Origin: Nissolia schottii
Taxonomy: Eukaryota > Streptophyta > Magnoliopsida > Fabales > Fabaceae
Assembly: GCA_003254905.1 (NCBI GenBank)
Contig: QANU01075165.1
Coordinates: forward strand, 1 to 64,000
Direction: 5' to 3'
Length of the DNA: 64,000 bases
The notes beneath the pieces are model-generated. The model saw nothing but the letters and a program-made list of their open reading frames with translations, was not told the DNA's origin and did no database searches. The position numbers and the translations under genes were made by a program. Each line of letters starts with the position of its first letter. Positions within the stretch are counted from its first letter, which is position 1. This document shows positions 24,101 to 34,600 of this stretch, piece after piece.

Positions 24101-26836
24101 CCTTTTGAGAAGAACATGTCTCCTATAAATGGAAGCCCACAATCTTGTAAGTATTCTGAACACAGAAACACAAGTAATAAAACAAAGGGTTGTTTCCCAT
24201 GCATTCAGTGCATTGGAAACTTCAAAACCTTACTTCTTTTAATAAAATCTTTCCACTTTAAACTTTTTACCAAGTGTCAGCTTTTCCATAAAACAAAAGA
24301 TCAAAACTACAGAAAGTTGTGGAGACACCAAATCAACAAACCTCAAGAGCATTTGTTCTAATTGTCAAGGTATCCAATTGTGCGCATGATTGCCCCGTAT
24401 ATTCTTTGTACATTGCTACTTCTCCAATTAAAGCCTTTACTTGGCCATGTTGGCGATCACGATCATCTCTAATTTGTTTTAATTCTTCACGTAGGCATTT
24501 GAGTTCATTTTCTAACATTTCTTTCTGCTTTATAGCCTCATCTTGTGAAACCTGGAAAAAAAAAAAAAAGGATAAATGGGGAATAACACTAATAAATAAT
24601 AATAGCAAGATGCATAATACTCCCAGTCTATATTATTTTCTCTTCACTACAAGGTTACTTGTCACTTGTTATGAATTACTGTACAAGTTGAAATTCTGAA
24701 TGCTTGCATGAAGAAAGATGCAAGCACAATCAACAGAAGAACTGCATGGCAGGAAAAATTTTCCAACATATGTTCAGAACTTTTACTTGATTTACATTTC
24801 CAACTTCAACAGCAAAATTTAAGAATTAAAGCTTAATCTTCAAAGCATCGTATAACGAGTAAGACAAACACTTGGCAGTATTGGAAAAACAACAAATAAC
24901 AACTTACTTTAATAGATCCCAACTGATCCTGCAATGCCTTATTGTGACCTCTTACGCTGCTAAGGCTCTCAACAATGGTTGCTTTCTCCGTTTCAAGTCT
25001 TTTATGAGCCTCATTAACTGTTTCGAGATCTGACTGAAGACGACTATTATATTGCTGCAGACTCATATTATACTCTTGTGATCGCTTGTACAAGTCCTCA
25101 TTTGAAATTGCCTGCAAAATTCAACAATTTCAAAGGGGAAAAAAGGTGAGGGAATAAGCACAAACCAACTAATTGATAAACATGAAGATCACTTAAGTGC
25201 AGAATTTACACGAAAGAAGTATTTTGATATAACTTGGTGGTAAACTTCAATATTTTGCCAATAACTAACTTAATACCTTCCGCTCAGCAACTGATTTCTC
25301 ATCCTGTACTTTCTCAAGCTCAGCAGATTTCTCATCACAAATTTTCTCAGCTGCACCTCTGGCTTCCTTTTCTTTTCTATAACAATTAATAGCTTCCTAT
25401 TTGTCAACACACAAGAAATCAGGTCATTAGACAGCAGAAAGAAAAAATGAAAAATCACTTTGGGTATTCAATCAGGCAACCTTACCAACTTATCTGATTC
25501 TTCCTTCGCAATTCTCTCCTCTAAAGAAGATATTGTCTTTCTCAAATCAGATATAGTCTTGTTCAACTTCTCCATCTTATTTTTCATTCCAATCTCTGAG
25601 AAAAACATAAATTTATTATGATTAGATAAGTACTCTATTGACGTAAATTTACAACCAAAGGCAACATACAAGTAGTCATCTTTTAGGGAAGCATCCATAA
25701 CAGAAAAAGCCTTTTCCCACTAGGCAGTAAATTAGAAGAAACTTTCTTCAACACCAAATCAATTAAAATTTGAAATCACTAGACAATTACACTGAAGAAT
25801 GATGTCTCCATTCATCGATAATCAACAAAAATCGCTGACTGCTCATGATTCATGAAAAAGCATACAACAATACATAGAAGCTTGTTCAGCTCAACCCAAC
25901 AAGTACAACACAAATTGTACCAACTTGACATTTAACTTTTCAGTCACAATGCTTGATGCTCAGAAACCAAATAAACTATTCCACAAAAAACCATCAAGAC
26001 ATTGTCAACAACAGCATACAGAGTCAACTTATCGCCCAAAATCCAAAAAGTCAAAACTCAAAAAAGTCACCAGTATCATTGCACTTCTTCTCAGCTGCCT
26101 CTAGTTCAGACTGAAGTTTCTCCTTTTCTTGAATATATCCTTCTTCAATTTTCTTAAACCACCGAACGCAAAGCTTAAGCCTCTTAATCAGATCAACCAT
26201 CTGGTCCATTTTCTTCTGCAAAACAAGTTGGGGAAAACAATGAAACAAAAAAACTAACATTACACATGGATTCATTAAGATTTAAGATAATAAAAACGAA
26301 ACCTTATTATCGTAGGGATTCCCCTTCTTCATCTTCTCGTTCAGCAATGCCTCCACATCCTCTTTGGCGAATTCAACAGCACCGCATTCCAGAGCCTCGG
26401 CGCCACCAGTGTCGCCTGCCACATTAGCATCTGATCGGTTGTTGACAGCAGAAAATGGCGCCCTGGCCCTGCCGGTGGCTCCATGTCGCTGCTCCATCTT
26501 CTCAGCTCCAATTCTTCGGTGCTTGTCAGAGGCTACTACTTCGTCTGCACCTACCTTCTTCTGAAATAAAATAAAATAGATCCGAGAAATAAAATTTCTT
26601 TAGATACCCCAATTGTTCAAAACTGAAGGGCACATAAATGGGGCTAATGGAGCTCAATTTCGGGCTTTTGGCTAAGAAAGTGTAGTATCTGATTCTGAGC
26701 TAAATTGTATAACGTAATTTTGAAATTATAGGGGAAATGCTCCGTTTGAATGAGTTGGAAAGCGTCAAGGCATCGATTGAGAGAGGCTTACGTTGGAGGG
26801 GCTGCGAGGAGGCCTGTTTTGGTTGCGAGAAGCCAT
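21144..26836 (-). CDS. ATK1: Kinesin-14 (ATK1/KATA type), C-terminal minus-end motor
   Basis: Microtubule motor of spindle assembly. Seventeen exons: 26836-26792, 26560-26303, 26215-26071, 25595-25486, 25396-25277, 25111-24908, 24551-24342, 24122-24048, 23938-23792, 23694-23559, 23442-23333, 23146-22985, 22892-22672, 22309-22228, 22149-22045, 21943-21839, 21332-21144. All phases agree and give 807 aa (Arabidopsis ATK1 is about 793). It begins [14 protein letters not shown] and ends DSRLSYG like ATK1. A basic tail (about 1-100) is followed by coiled coil (about 105-430), the kinesin-14 neck [13 protein letters not shown], and the motor from about 444. Motor motifs are intact: P-loop GQTGAGKT (527-534), switch I NEQSSRSH, switch II DLAGSE (689-694), and [12 protein letters not shown]. 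All motor residues I can check are conserved, so it should be active. Exons are small and introns ordinary. It is convergent with the TauE gene. Confidence 0.95.
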
Positions 26837-27535
26837 GTGTGGCTTCGAATTGAGGGGTTTTTGAGCAGTGGGAGTGGGTTCTGATTTGGGAAGTTAGGGT
26901 TTGGGGGAGAAGAGAAGAGAGAGTGAGTGTTGTTGGTGGACGGAGCGTGGAATTTTGAATTTGGATGTGGCGCGGCGCGGTGCGGCTCACTGAGTCGATC
27001 TTCCGAGTCAGGAAATGGGGTGCGTGGTGGTGGTGCCTTTGTTTTTCAAATTAGAGTTTGAATCTAACGGTCATCTTCTTTTGATGTAGAAAACTATCAT
27101 GTGTTAAGGCCCACCACCCAAGTTTGGCAATTTGCTTATAGCGGCCAAATAGTTTATTCCAAAAATCATAAATTACTTGCTTCCGTGTAAGCATAAAAAA
27201 AAAATTAATAACCATAATCGTTTCCCTAAAAATTTGAAGCAAAAAAAGTTTATATAAAAATGTAAAAAACTACGATCCCCGAACCCTTGTACCAAATAAA
27301 TACCGGGAAAAAAATAATAGTAACAATACTTAATTCATTAATCTACTTATCAATCCACTCATTTTTATAGATAACACTTAAAATTTTTAGAGACAAAATA
27401 AAAAAAAATTAAATGTCATTCATAGATGTAGATAAGTTGATAAGTTAGTTCTGCTGAGTATTTTTCATTTGTAAAATAAACATAATTGTTATATCATAAT
27501 TAATATTTCTTTTTAATTTTGTTCCAAACATATTA
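26837..27535. other. Kinesin promoter side and flanking AT-rich DNA
   Basis: 26837-27060 is the 5' leader/promoter of the minus-strand kinesin, with relatively high GC near 26960-27030. No clear TATA box was found. Beyond that nothing is recognised. Confidence 0.5.
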
Positions 27536-27962
27536 GAAATATTTAGTTTTACGCTCTAACATATTATAAATGATTGAGTTTTAGTCTCTATTATTAATAA
27601 GACTCTATTAACGGTTGATGTGACTAACAAAATGTTACATCAATAGTGTCACGTTAGCAAAATAAATCTACTTGATTTATAACTTGGCCTAAACTCGACC
27701 TCTAACTTGTTAGTTGATTTGGATTGGGGTAGTGTGTGTCATATTTTGGAGACAAATCTAAGTCAAATAACAAGGGTTATAGGTCGATTTAAGCCTAATA
27801 ATGAGTAAATTTAGTTTATTTTGTTTACATTGATAAGGTAGTTTGTTAGCCATGTCATTGTCACTAATTAACATAGTTCTACCAATGATAGATATTAATG
27901 CCAAATATTTTTAATATGTTTAAATCAAAACTAATAAAACTATTTTTTCAAGACTTAAACTA
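27536..27962. mobile_element. AT-rich TIR element (MITE-like)
   Basis: The left arm (TATTTAGTTTTACGCTC..AACATATTA..., then GTTAGCAAAATAAATCTAC) is similar to the reverse complement of the right arm (ATAGTTTTATTAGTTTTGAT..AACATATTA..., then GCTAACAAACTACC). It is about 430 bases with diffuse ends and no certain target duplication. Confidence 0.35.
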
Positions 27963-28387
27963 AATCACCGAATTTTTTTTTAGGGATTTGAAACACATTT
28001 AAATCAAATATATGTATTACTTCTAAAACAATAAGAATGAAAGTCAAATATGTTTAACAATTAAAATATTTGATTAAATTGCAATATTAAAAGAGTCTTG
28101 ATATTCAACCAAACTTTTCTACCATAATTGTAAATTTGTAATGGCCAAAAACACTTAAAAATATCAGAACCGTAAATAAGGATGAGAGAGAACTTTAAAT
28201 TAAAAACTGATGACCATGCAACATTGCCACATCAATCAAGCACGGCAATTTAGGTAAAAAGCAAGGCCAATAAACATTTTCCGTAGAAAATATTTCACAT
28301 TGTGAATGCATAAAAATAAAAATGTTAAAATATTATTTTTTTGGCATAAATAATATATAACAATTTTGATACACCAAATTTATACAC

Positions 28388-29428
28388 CAAGGTTATTAAA
28401 ATTGTGTTTTAACTCGTAAAATCGTACGAGTTTACGATCTTAGGTAGTAAAATCGAGCTAACTCACATGTAAACTCGTTTTTGACTAAATTCGGCTGAAC
28501 TCGGGTAAACTCGTGTGAACTCGCATAAAATCGCGAGTTTACTGGCAAGTTTACAATTTACCGCAGGAGAAACTAACAAGCAAAATGACGTCGTTTTGCA
28601 CGTCTCTGAGATTTTTGACAAACCAAGCGAAACGGCATCATTTTGCACGTCTCTGAGTTTTTAGATTTAGATAGTTCAAGTGTTTCAGCGTTGTCATTCA
28701 TAGCTGTGCCTGCAATCATGCTCTGTCGTGCCATTGTGCTCCGTTGTGCTCTTCCATCGTGCTTCGTCGCAGCTTGTGATCCATCGCTGATCCATCATAT
28801 ATATTTCATTATTTGCTCAGAGATCTTTTCCACCATGGTGCGTGGCCTCTGCATTGCTATCTGTGCTTTAGTGTTTTGGATTGGAGACATCATTGTCACA
28901 TACTCGCTTCCTGTGATACTCAATACTATGGGACTCACCGGTATCTTCAGTGTTTATGCAGTTGTGTGTGTCATCTCCTGGATATTTTTGTTCTTGAAGG
29001 TTTCAAAAACAAAGGGGATGCCCCTCGAAGTCATCACCGAATTCTTTGTTGTCGGCTCTAAGTAGGCTACTTCTGTTAAGAATGAGTAACATTGTTCTTT
29101 ATATACATTTGCTATGTTGGTTGCTTAACACACCTCCTCTCTCTTGTGTTGATAGATTTCGCTTGTCATTAAGTTTATGTGGAGAAATATATGGTCTAAT
29201 TCAAACATATGTATTATGTATGAATTGAACTTAGAACTCATATATTTCATCTTTATTTGTGCTTTGTTATGGAGTTAAAAGTATTTATAAATTTCAAGTT
29301 TTATTAAATATATTTTTGTAGCATAATAGTTTTTTAAAATATTTTTTTAATAATAGGTAAACTCGTACAAGTTTACGATCCGAGTTTACGGAGGCTCCAC
29401 AAGTTTACTTAAACTCTTGATAACCTTG
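28388..29428 (+). mobile_element. Non-autonomous hAT-like element carrying a sugar-transporter fragment
   Basis: The ends CAAGGTTAT (28388) and ATAACCTTG (29428) are perfect 9-base inverted repeats. Inner arms share GTAAA(A/C)T(C/T)GTACGAGTTTAC in inverse orientation. The flanks TTATACAC (28380-28387) and TTATACAT (29429-29436) form an 8-bp target duplication with one mismatch, the hAT size. It is about 1041 bases with no transposase. A GTTTTGCACGTCTCTGAG segment is repeated at about 28593 and 28640. Confidence 0.65.
28804..29065 (+). pseudogene. Tonoplast monosaccharide transporter (TMT/TST) 3' exon fragment
   Basis: The reading frame gives ICSEIFSTMVRGLCIAICA, then VFWIGDIIVTYSLPVIL and KTKGMPLEVITEFF, ending at a TAA-class stop after VVGSK. 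This is the last coding segment of the tonoplast TMT/TST hexose antiporters (family CSEIFPTRVRGLCIAICALVFW...PETKGMPLEVI). The full family protein is about 730-740 aa, so only the C-terminal 85 or so residues and the last two membrane spans are present. Changes at normally fixed positions (FPTR to FSTM, PETKG to SKTKG) suggest decay. It lies entirely inside the hAT-like element, upstream of which no other transporter exon is found. I regard it as a captured fragment; the reading frame is still open. Confidence 0.75.
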
Positions 29429-29436
29429 TTATACAT

Positions 29437-30029
29437 CATTCAATCATATATTATATCAACAAAACTGATAGAATTTCTCACACAATCTTAAAAATCTCAC
29501 ATATACAAATGTACATCGACTAGCGAAAGTGTAATCTTGTTTTTTTTTTTTTTTTGCGGGTGTTGATAATATTACTATCTTATATAACGTCAAACTAAAC
29601 ATTTTAAAGTATTCAAAATTTACATGCCTTATATTATGAAACATTACATTATAGAGACTTTTGTGTTTTCTTTTCTCCTGCACAGAAAAAAAAAAAGAAG
29701 CTCTTTACATTATAGAATTTTATACTATCAATACTTCTCCTAATTCACATACATATCAAACAAGTCCTTGTAATGTCTCGTTACCTGCTTCCTCTACCTT
29801 CTCATCTTGGAGTACCACTACCAAGATGTAGAAGTATTCAAGCATAATACTGTCAATTTAGCGAGGGAATTCTAACCTGGATTTCAAGTCGGTTAATCTA
29901 ACTAGTCTTTTGCTCATTATATTAGTCATGATTTGTGATTGATTTTTAAATACAATATTACTCGGTCCGCCGATTGTCATTCCTACTTAAAAGAATTATT
30001 TTCTTAATTTAAATTCGATCGATCATAAC

Positions 30030-30060
<31 letters not shown>
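29437..30060. other. AT-rich spacer ending in a (TA)n run
   Basis: No gene seen. A TA array occupies about 30031-30060 and is the insertion site of the next element. Confidence 0.6.
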
Positions 30061-31429
30061 GGGTTAATTAAGTTTTTTGTCCCTATAATTTGGGAAAGTT
30101 TGATTTTGGTCTCTCTATGGAGATTTTAGTCCTTGTAAAATTTGGGAGTTTGATTTTGGTCCTTGTTAACGTTTGGAACCTGACGGTGATGCGTGGCATA
30201 ACCCGGTTCACCCACCAATGGCCCATAACCCGGTTCAAGCCCGTGATCCGACCCGGTTTTTTTAAAAAATAAAATAAAAATTCCTAAATTCCCAAATCCC
30301 CAAATCCAGCCTCCCTTCTCCTCTCCACCCTAAACACAACTCCTCCTCTCCGTCTCCGTCGCAGTCGTCCCCGGCAGACCGCTGGCGCCGCTAAGGCGAG
30401 ATGAGAGAATGGTCGTCCGTTAAGGTGAGGCAGGAGATGGCGTCGTAGTGCTTGATCCATATCACGCTCTTGTGCTTTCTTACCTCGATGTAGTTGTCGG
30501 GCTTCGTGGAGCATTTTGGAGCGTGGGGAGCGTCGCCACGCGCCGGTGAACGGTTTCGTTGGTCTTGGACACTTTCCAGACTCGGATCTGTCCGGCCTGG
30601 TGTCCGGTGCAGATCTTCTCACCGGCGATGACGATGGCTTTGACCAAGCCGCTGTTGGACTTGAATCCGACGAACTCCTTCTGGTTCTTCCAGACGCGGA
30701 TGTGCTTGCTGTCGGAGCCGGTGTAGAGGAGGTCCTTGGTGGAGGCGAGGGAGTAGATGTGGCCTTCCTCGCGGACCAGGGAGCCGATGAGGGGGTCGTC
30801 GTTGGGGTTGTCATCGGAGTTCATGTGAGAGGACCAGGGGGATTTTGAGAGCGGGGAGTGTAACATCCCGCTTTCCCCCTTAGCGAAATTTCGCTGGATA
30901 ATTGTTGAGCTAATTATATTTTTGGTTAAATCAGTAGAATTAGGAACCCTTTGGATTAAGAATTGTCTGTAGGAATATTTCTGTGCGTTTTTTTCAAAAT
31001 TCTGCAGACACTAGAACAAACCCTTTTTGCCGTCTGAACACAACCGCGCATCTAAAGTATCCGTAAAAGGTACGGCTACAGACGAACATTTATAAATACC
31101 TAAGTGACCCTAGAATATTACTTAGGAAAAATTAGGAGATCACAAGGATGTGATCGGAATATTTTTAGAACAGCCATACGCGAAGTACCGGGACCGGAAA
31201 CGCCAAAAACCTAATCAAAAATTGATCTGCCGGAGCCCATAAAATTTTGGCCACAAAATCAGCCAAGGAACAACAAAAGGAACGGCCATGAAGCAGCCCA
31301 CATAGCCAAGTCAACATTCAAACCAAATGAGTCATGAAAATGACATTTGGAATAAGGACAAAATAAGGGCATTTTGGGAATTTTGTCCCAAGGGCAAAAT
31401 TGGAAAGTGAAATTCGGCCAAGAGGCCTA

Positions 31430-31437
31430 TAAATACC
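31430..31437 (+). promoter_or_regulatory. Putative TATA box of the LTR promoter
   Basis: CTATAAATACCCC within the LTR is a good TATA match, about 570 bases from its 5' end, followed by a transcribed-looking A-rich/C-rich leader. It is the likely U3/R boundary of the retroelement. Confidence 0.5.
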
Positions 31438-32379
31438 CCTCAAATCAGAAATTTGGTGCAAAAATTGGAAAACCTAGCCAAAGCTCTGTCCGATTACACA
31501 ATCGACTGTTATTTAGTCAAAATAGAGACCCAGACACTTCCTGTACACAACCTAGTTCCCGTTCTTCAGAAATCCCCTAACCTAAGCCCACAAAGAACCC
31601 TCAAAATCCTTGGAGAAAGCTTGAGGGAGCTCAGCCCAAGAGGAGTTAGAAAGCATCATAGCAAGTTGGAAGCCGTAGGAAACGTCGATACTGGGAAAAA
31701 GTGGGTAAACCGACATAATCACTGTCTATGTGATTTAAGATGTGTTGAGCTGTGTTTTGTGCTAGAAATACCTGTGGTTAGGATTTCTTTTATGTGACTT
31801 TGATGTATATTTATGTTGTTGATGATTGTCTGGATCTGTTGGTGCTGTCTGTGGTTCTGTCAGAATTTAGGAACGCCTAAGACGGAAATAGGCATATGAC
31901 ATGATTTTAAAGGGAACTGTATGCTGAGATTTTTATCATGAAAAATAATGTTATTTTTGGTTTCTACACGAAATTTTGAGTGGGGATGTCAAGTTTTATG
32001 ATTTTTGGAGTCCCCGATGAATTTCTNTTGTCATGAGGAAATAATCTACGTTATGTGATTATGTTGTTTATGGAACAAACGCTTGGATATGCTATGTTAG
32101 GTTTAGCAAGTGATAGTATGCTTCCTTATGTTTATGGGAACATGATGAATGATCTACAAGTTATATAATATGATATATGTTAAATGATTAGGATTGTGTG
32201 GAGTTATATGTTAGAATTATAAAATGATGATTGCTTGATATGATGTGGTAAATGATGGAAATGATGACATGAGCTATTAAGTTATGTTGGCTGTGAATAT
32301 GAATTCCTTTAAAGATGATGAATTGTGTTGATTATATATGTGAATGTGTGATGAGGGTTAAAAAGGCAGAGTATTTGAC

Positions 32380-32945
32380 CACAGGAGAGTCGAGGCACTA
32401 AGACACTAGACCACAGTAGAGTCTGAGTGTGCTGGAGGTTCCCGACCACAGAAGAGTCAGGGATACCTCAGAGATGAGCCGAGTCCGAGGAGTTCTCTCG
32501 ACCACAGTAGAGTCGGAGAGTCCCTTGACCACAGAAGAGTCTGGGGAGTTCCAGCCACAGTAGAGTTGGGAACGCTCTTAGGACGAGGCAAGTCTCTCAA
32601 AGTTTCATACGTAGCAAGTCCGAAGAGTTCTCTCGACCACAGTAGAGTCGGAGAGTCCCTTGACCACAGAAGAGTCTGGGGAGTTCCAGCCACAGTAGAG
32701 TTGGGAACGCTCTTAGGACGAGGCAAGTCTCTCAAAGTTTCATACGTAGCAAGTCCGAAGAGTTCTCTCGACGATAGTAGAGTCGGAGAGTCCCTTGACC
32801 ACAGAAGAGTCTGGGGAGTTCCAGCCACAGTAGAGTTGGGAACGCTCTAAGGACAAGGCAGGGCCCTCCTAACCACAGTAGAGTTGGGGTGATGATGACG
32901 AGGTACGGATTAGGGTCCCCGTCCATAGAAGAGTCTGGGAACTAC
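32380..32945. repeat. 135-bp minisatellite within the LTR
   Basis: The start AGTTCTCTCGAC occurs at about 32491, 32626 and 32761, an exact 135-base period. Each unit is itself built of about 30-base sub-repeats with the core CCACAG(T/A)AGAGT. Degenerate copies extend to both sides. The periodic open frames on both strands across it result from 135 being a multiple of three. Confidence 0.88.
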
Positions 32946-33859
32946 TCCTATTCCTCATGCATGAGAATGAACGATATATATGGAACAAAGGTGAATGAGT
33001 CACATGCAGAATGAATGATGTATGTATGAATGGCAACTTGTCCCCTAAGAGTTAGAATAGAGAACAGATGACATAGATAAGGAAAGATTAGTTTCCCCAC
33101 TCACCTAGTAATGTAGGTAGCTGCTTAGGACTAGGTTGAATGTGATAACTAGTAGGGATGTAGTATAACTGTGACATCTAGAGATCCCTGAGCAGCGGAA
33201 TCATAATTGAGAATGAAATGAATTACGACGACTAAGGTTTCCCACTGAGAACACAGAGTTCTCACACTCGCTCCTTTATGATTCTAGGTAAGCATGACAG
33301 GACTTCAGCTTGATGTACGCAGCGGCGGCCTCGAAGGCGAGGAATCAAGGAATAGGATAGCAAGAACTAGACTAAGGAGGATACAATCCATGTATTGTAC
33401 TGCTATGAAAACTTATGTTTATGTATTAACTAAGATATTATCTATGTAAATATTGTGATTATATGCTATGGACCACTTGCATGCTTATTGTTTGTCGTTG
33501 TTATATTAGAACAGTTACTAGTATAGTATCAAGTTTTAACGCTCGCATTATAAATTCTATCTGACGCGCACGGCTCATATTTTATAACATATATATAGAA
33601 AGAAAAAGTTTCAAAATGGTCCATATTTTCTAAGCAAGAAATATTTTCAAAGCTAAAGTAGGGGCTAAAAGTAACCTCAACCAAAGCAGATAACAACCTA
33701 GTGAGCATTGTTTACGACGTACGGGTAAACAGTTAGCTAGGGTGTTACAGGGAGAGGGAGGCGTCATTGTCCGCCAGGGACTGGGCGTCGAGGTGAGGGA
33801 CGTCGGTGATCCGGCGGTGGTTTTTAGAACCGAGAGATCCACCGCGTGAGCAACCCGAC

Positions 33860-34340
33860 TATGCGTTACATGTGCTCTACAGGCCGCACTCCGTCTTTCT
33901 TCCCAACGAGCCCTTTTTTTGATTTGGAAGACGGGTGTTGCGTTTGGTTCGAATCCTTCCCTCGCGATTTTTCAACCTATAAAACAAAACAGTGACGGGA
34001 TCACCAAACCTCTCCCTCTCCACCCAGTGAGGTGCCTGTGTCCGGTCTTGCCCCTCGAGTCTAGCAGCTCTGAGTGGACGTGGTCCTTAAGGTAAGGAGC
34101 GACTCCTCGGTGAGTGGGCCCAATAGCGTTTTCCTTGTCCTTCTTGAGCTTGCCGTATTTGCGTTGGCCGTGCACGTTGCCTTCATCCAGGAACACGCGC
34201 CCTCTTCTCGACGACCCGCGATGGCGACGACGCCGACGGTCTGGCGGGGACAACGGCGACGGGGCAGGAGGAGTTGTGTTTGGGGTGGAGAAGAGGAGGG
34301 ATGAGGGAGGCTGCATTTGGGGATTTAGGAATTTAGTTTT
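33860..34340 (-). pseudogene. Unidentified coding-like block in the right part of the TIR element
   Basis: A GC-rich stretch with an open frame on the minus strand. It contains GNVHGQRKYGKLKKDKENA then IGPTHRGVAPYLKDHVHSELL, after a Ser/Pro/Arg-rich start. I do not recognise the family. Because the left part of the same element holds a captured gene fragment, this may be a piece of another host gene. It could also be a spurious frame through GC-rich DNA. Confidence 0.3.
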
Positions 34341-34600
34341 TTTTTTTTTTTAAACCTGGTCGGGTCGCGGGCTTGAACCGGGTTATGGGCCATTGGTGGA
34401 TGAACCGGGTTATGCCACGTGGCAAGCGCCACACCCGCGGAGCTAACGAACACGTCATCACCGTCAGGTCCCAAACGTTAACAGGGACCAAAATCAAACT
34501 CCCAAATTTTACAGGGACTAAAATCTCCATAGAGAGACCAAAACCGAACTTTCCCAAATTACAGGGACAAAAAACTTAATTAACCCTATATATATATATA

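Larger units (their letters stand above)
30859..33749 (+). mobile_element. Solo LTR of a Ty3/gypsy-type retrotransposon
   Basis: It starts TGTAACATCCCG and ends GGGTGTTACA (TG...CA with TGTAAC/GTTACA terminal inversion). It is flanked by a perfect 5-bp target duplication GGGAG (854-858 and 750-754 in the respective kilobases). At 2891 bases there is no primer-binding site, gag or pol, and no second LTR, so it is best read as a solo LTR left by recombination between two LTRs. Length and TGTAACATCC start suggest a Tekay/Del-like gypsy lineage; this is an inference. Its insertion is younger than the TIR element it interrupts. Confidence 0.82.
30375..33850 (-). pseudogene. WD40-repeat (JINGUBANG-like) gene fragment split by a solo LTR
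   Basis: The fragment occupies about 33850-33755 and 30858-30375 on the minus strand; the 2.9 kb between is a retroelement LTR. The second part reads [45 protein letters not shown] and [21 protein letters not shown]. After a frameshift near 30500 it continues [20 protein letters not shown] and AISCLTLTDDHSLIS before a stop. The order LPTL…NYVEVRR..…LWIKH.DA(I/V)SCL is characteristic of JINGUBANG-type plant WD40 proteins. The later blades are missing. The frameshift, the LTR and the transposon context show that it is not functional. Confidence 0.72.
30061..34586. mobile_element. 4.5 kb long-TIR transposon (Mutator-like?) with captured genes and a nested LTR
   Basis: The left end GGGTTAATTAAGTTTTTTGTCC and the reverse complement of the right end are the same. 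Similarity continues through AATTTGGGAAAGTTTG, TCTCTCTATGGAGATTTTAG, AACCCGGTT...CCCATAACCCGG and on to the CCAAATCCCC/ACACAACTCCTCCT block. The inverted repeats are thus about 300 bases, with a roughly 40-base indel. TA repeats flank both ends, so a target duplication cannot be resolved. Without the nested LTR the element is about 1.6 kb. No transposase coding remains. The left part carries a WD40 gene fragment, the right part unidentified coding-like sequence. Confidence 0.68.

Noticed and set aside
28834-29065. Small functional transporter-like gene starting at the ATG of the TMT/TST fragment
   Set aside because: Only the last membrane spans are present, conserved residues are changed, and it lies inside a transposon.
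32457-32850. Repetitive 94-123 codon frames on both strands
   Set aside because: They are the 135-bp minisatellite read in frame, not proteins.
30859-33749. Complete LTR retrotransposon rather than a solo LTR
   Set aside because: No primer-binding site, polypurine tract, gag or pol, and no internal second LTR were seen; the target duplication flanks this single unit.
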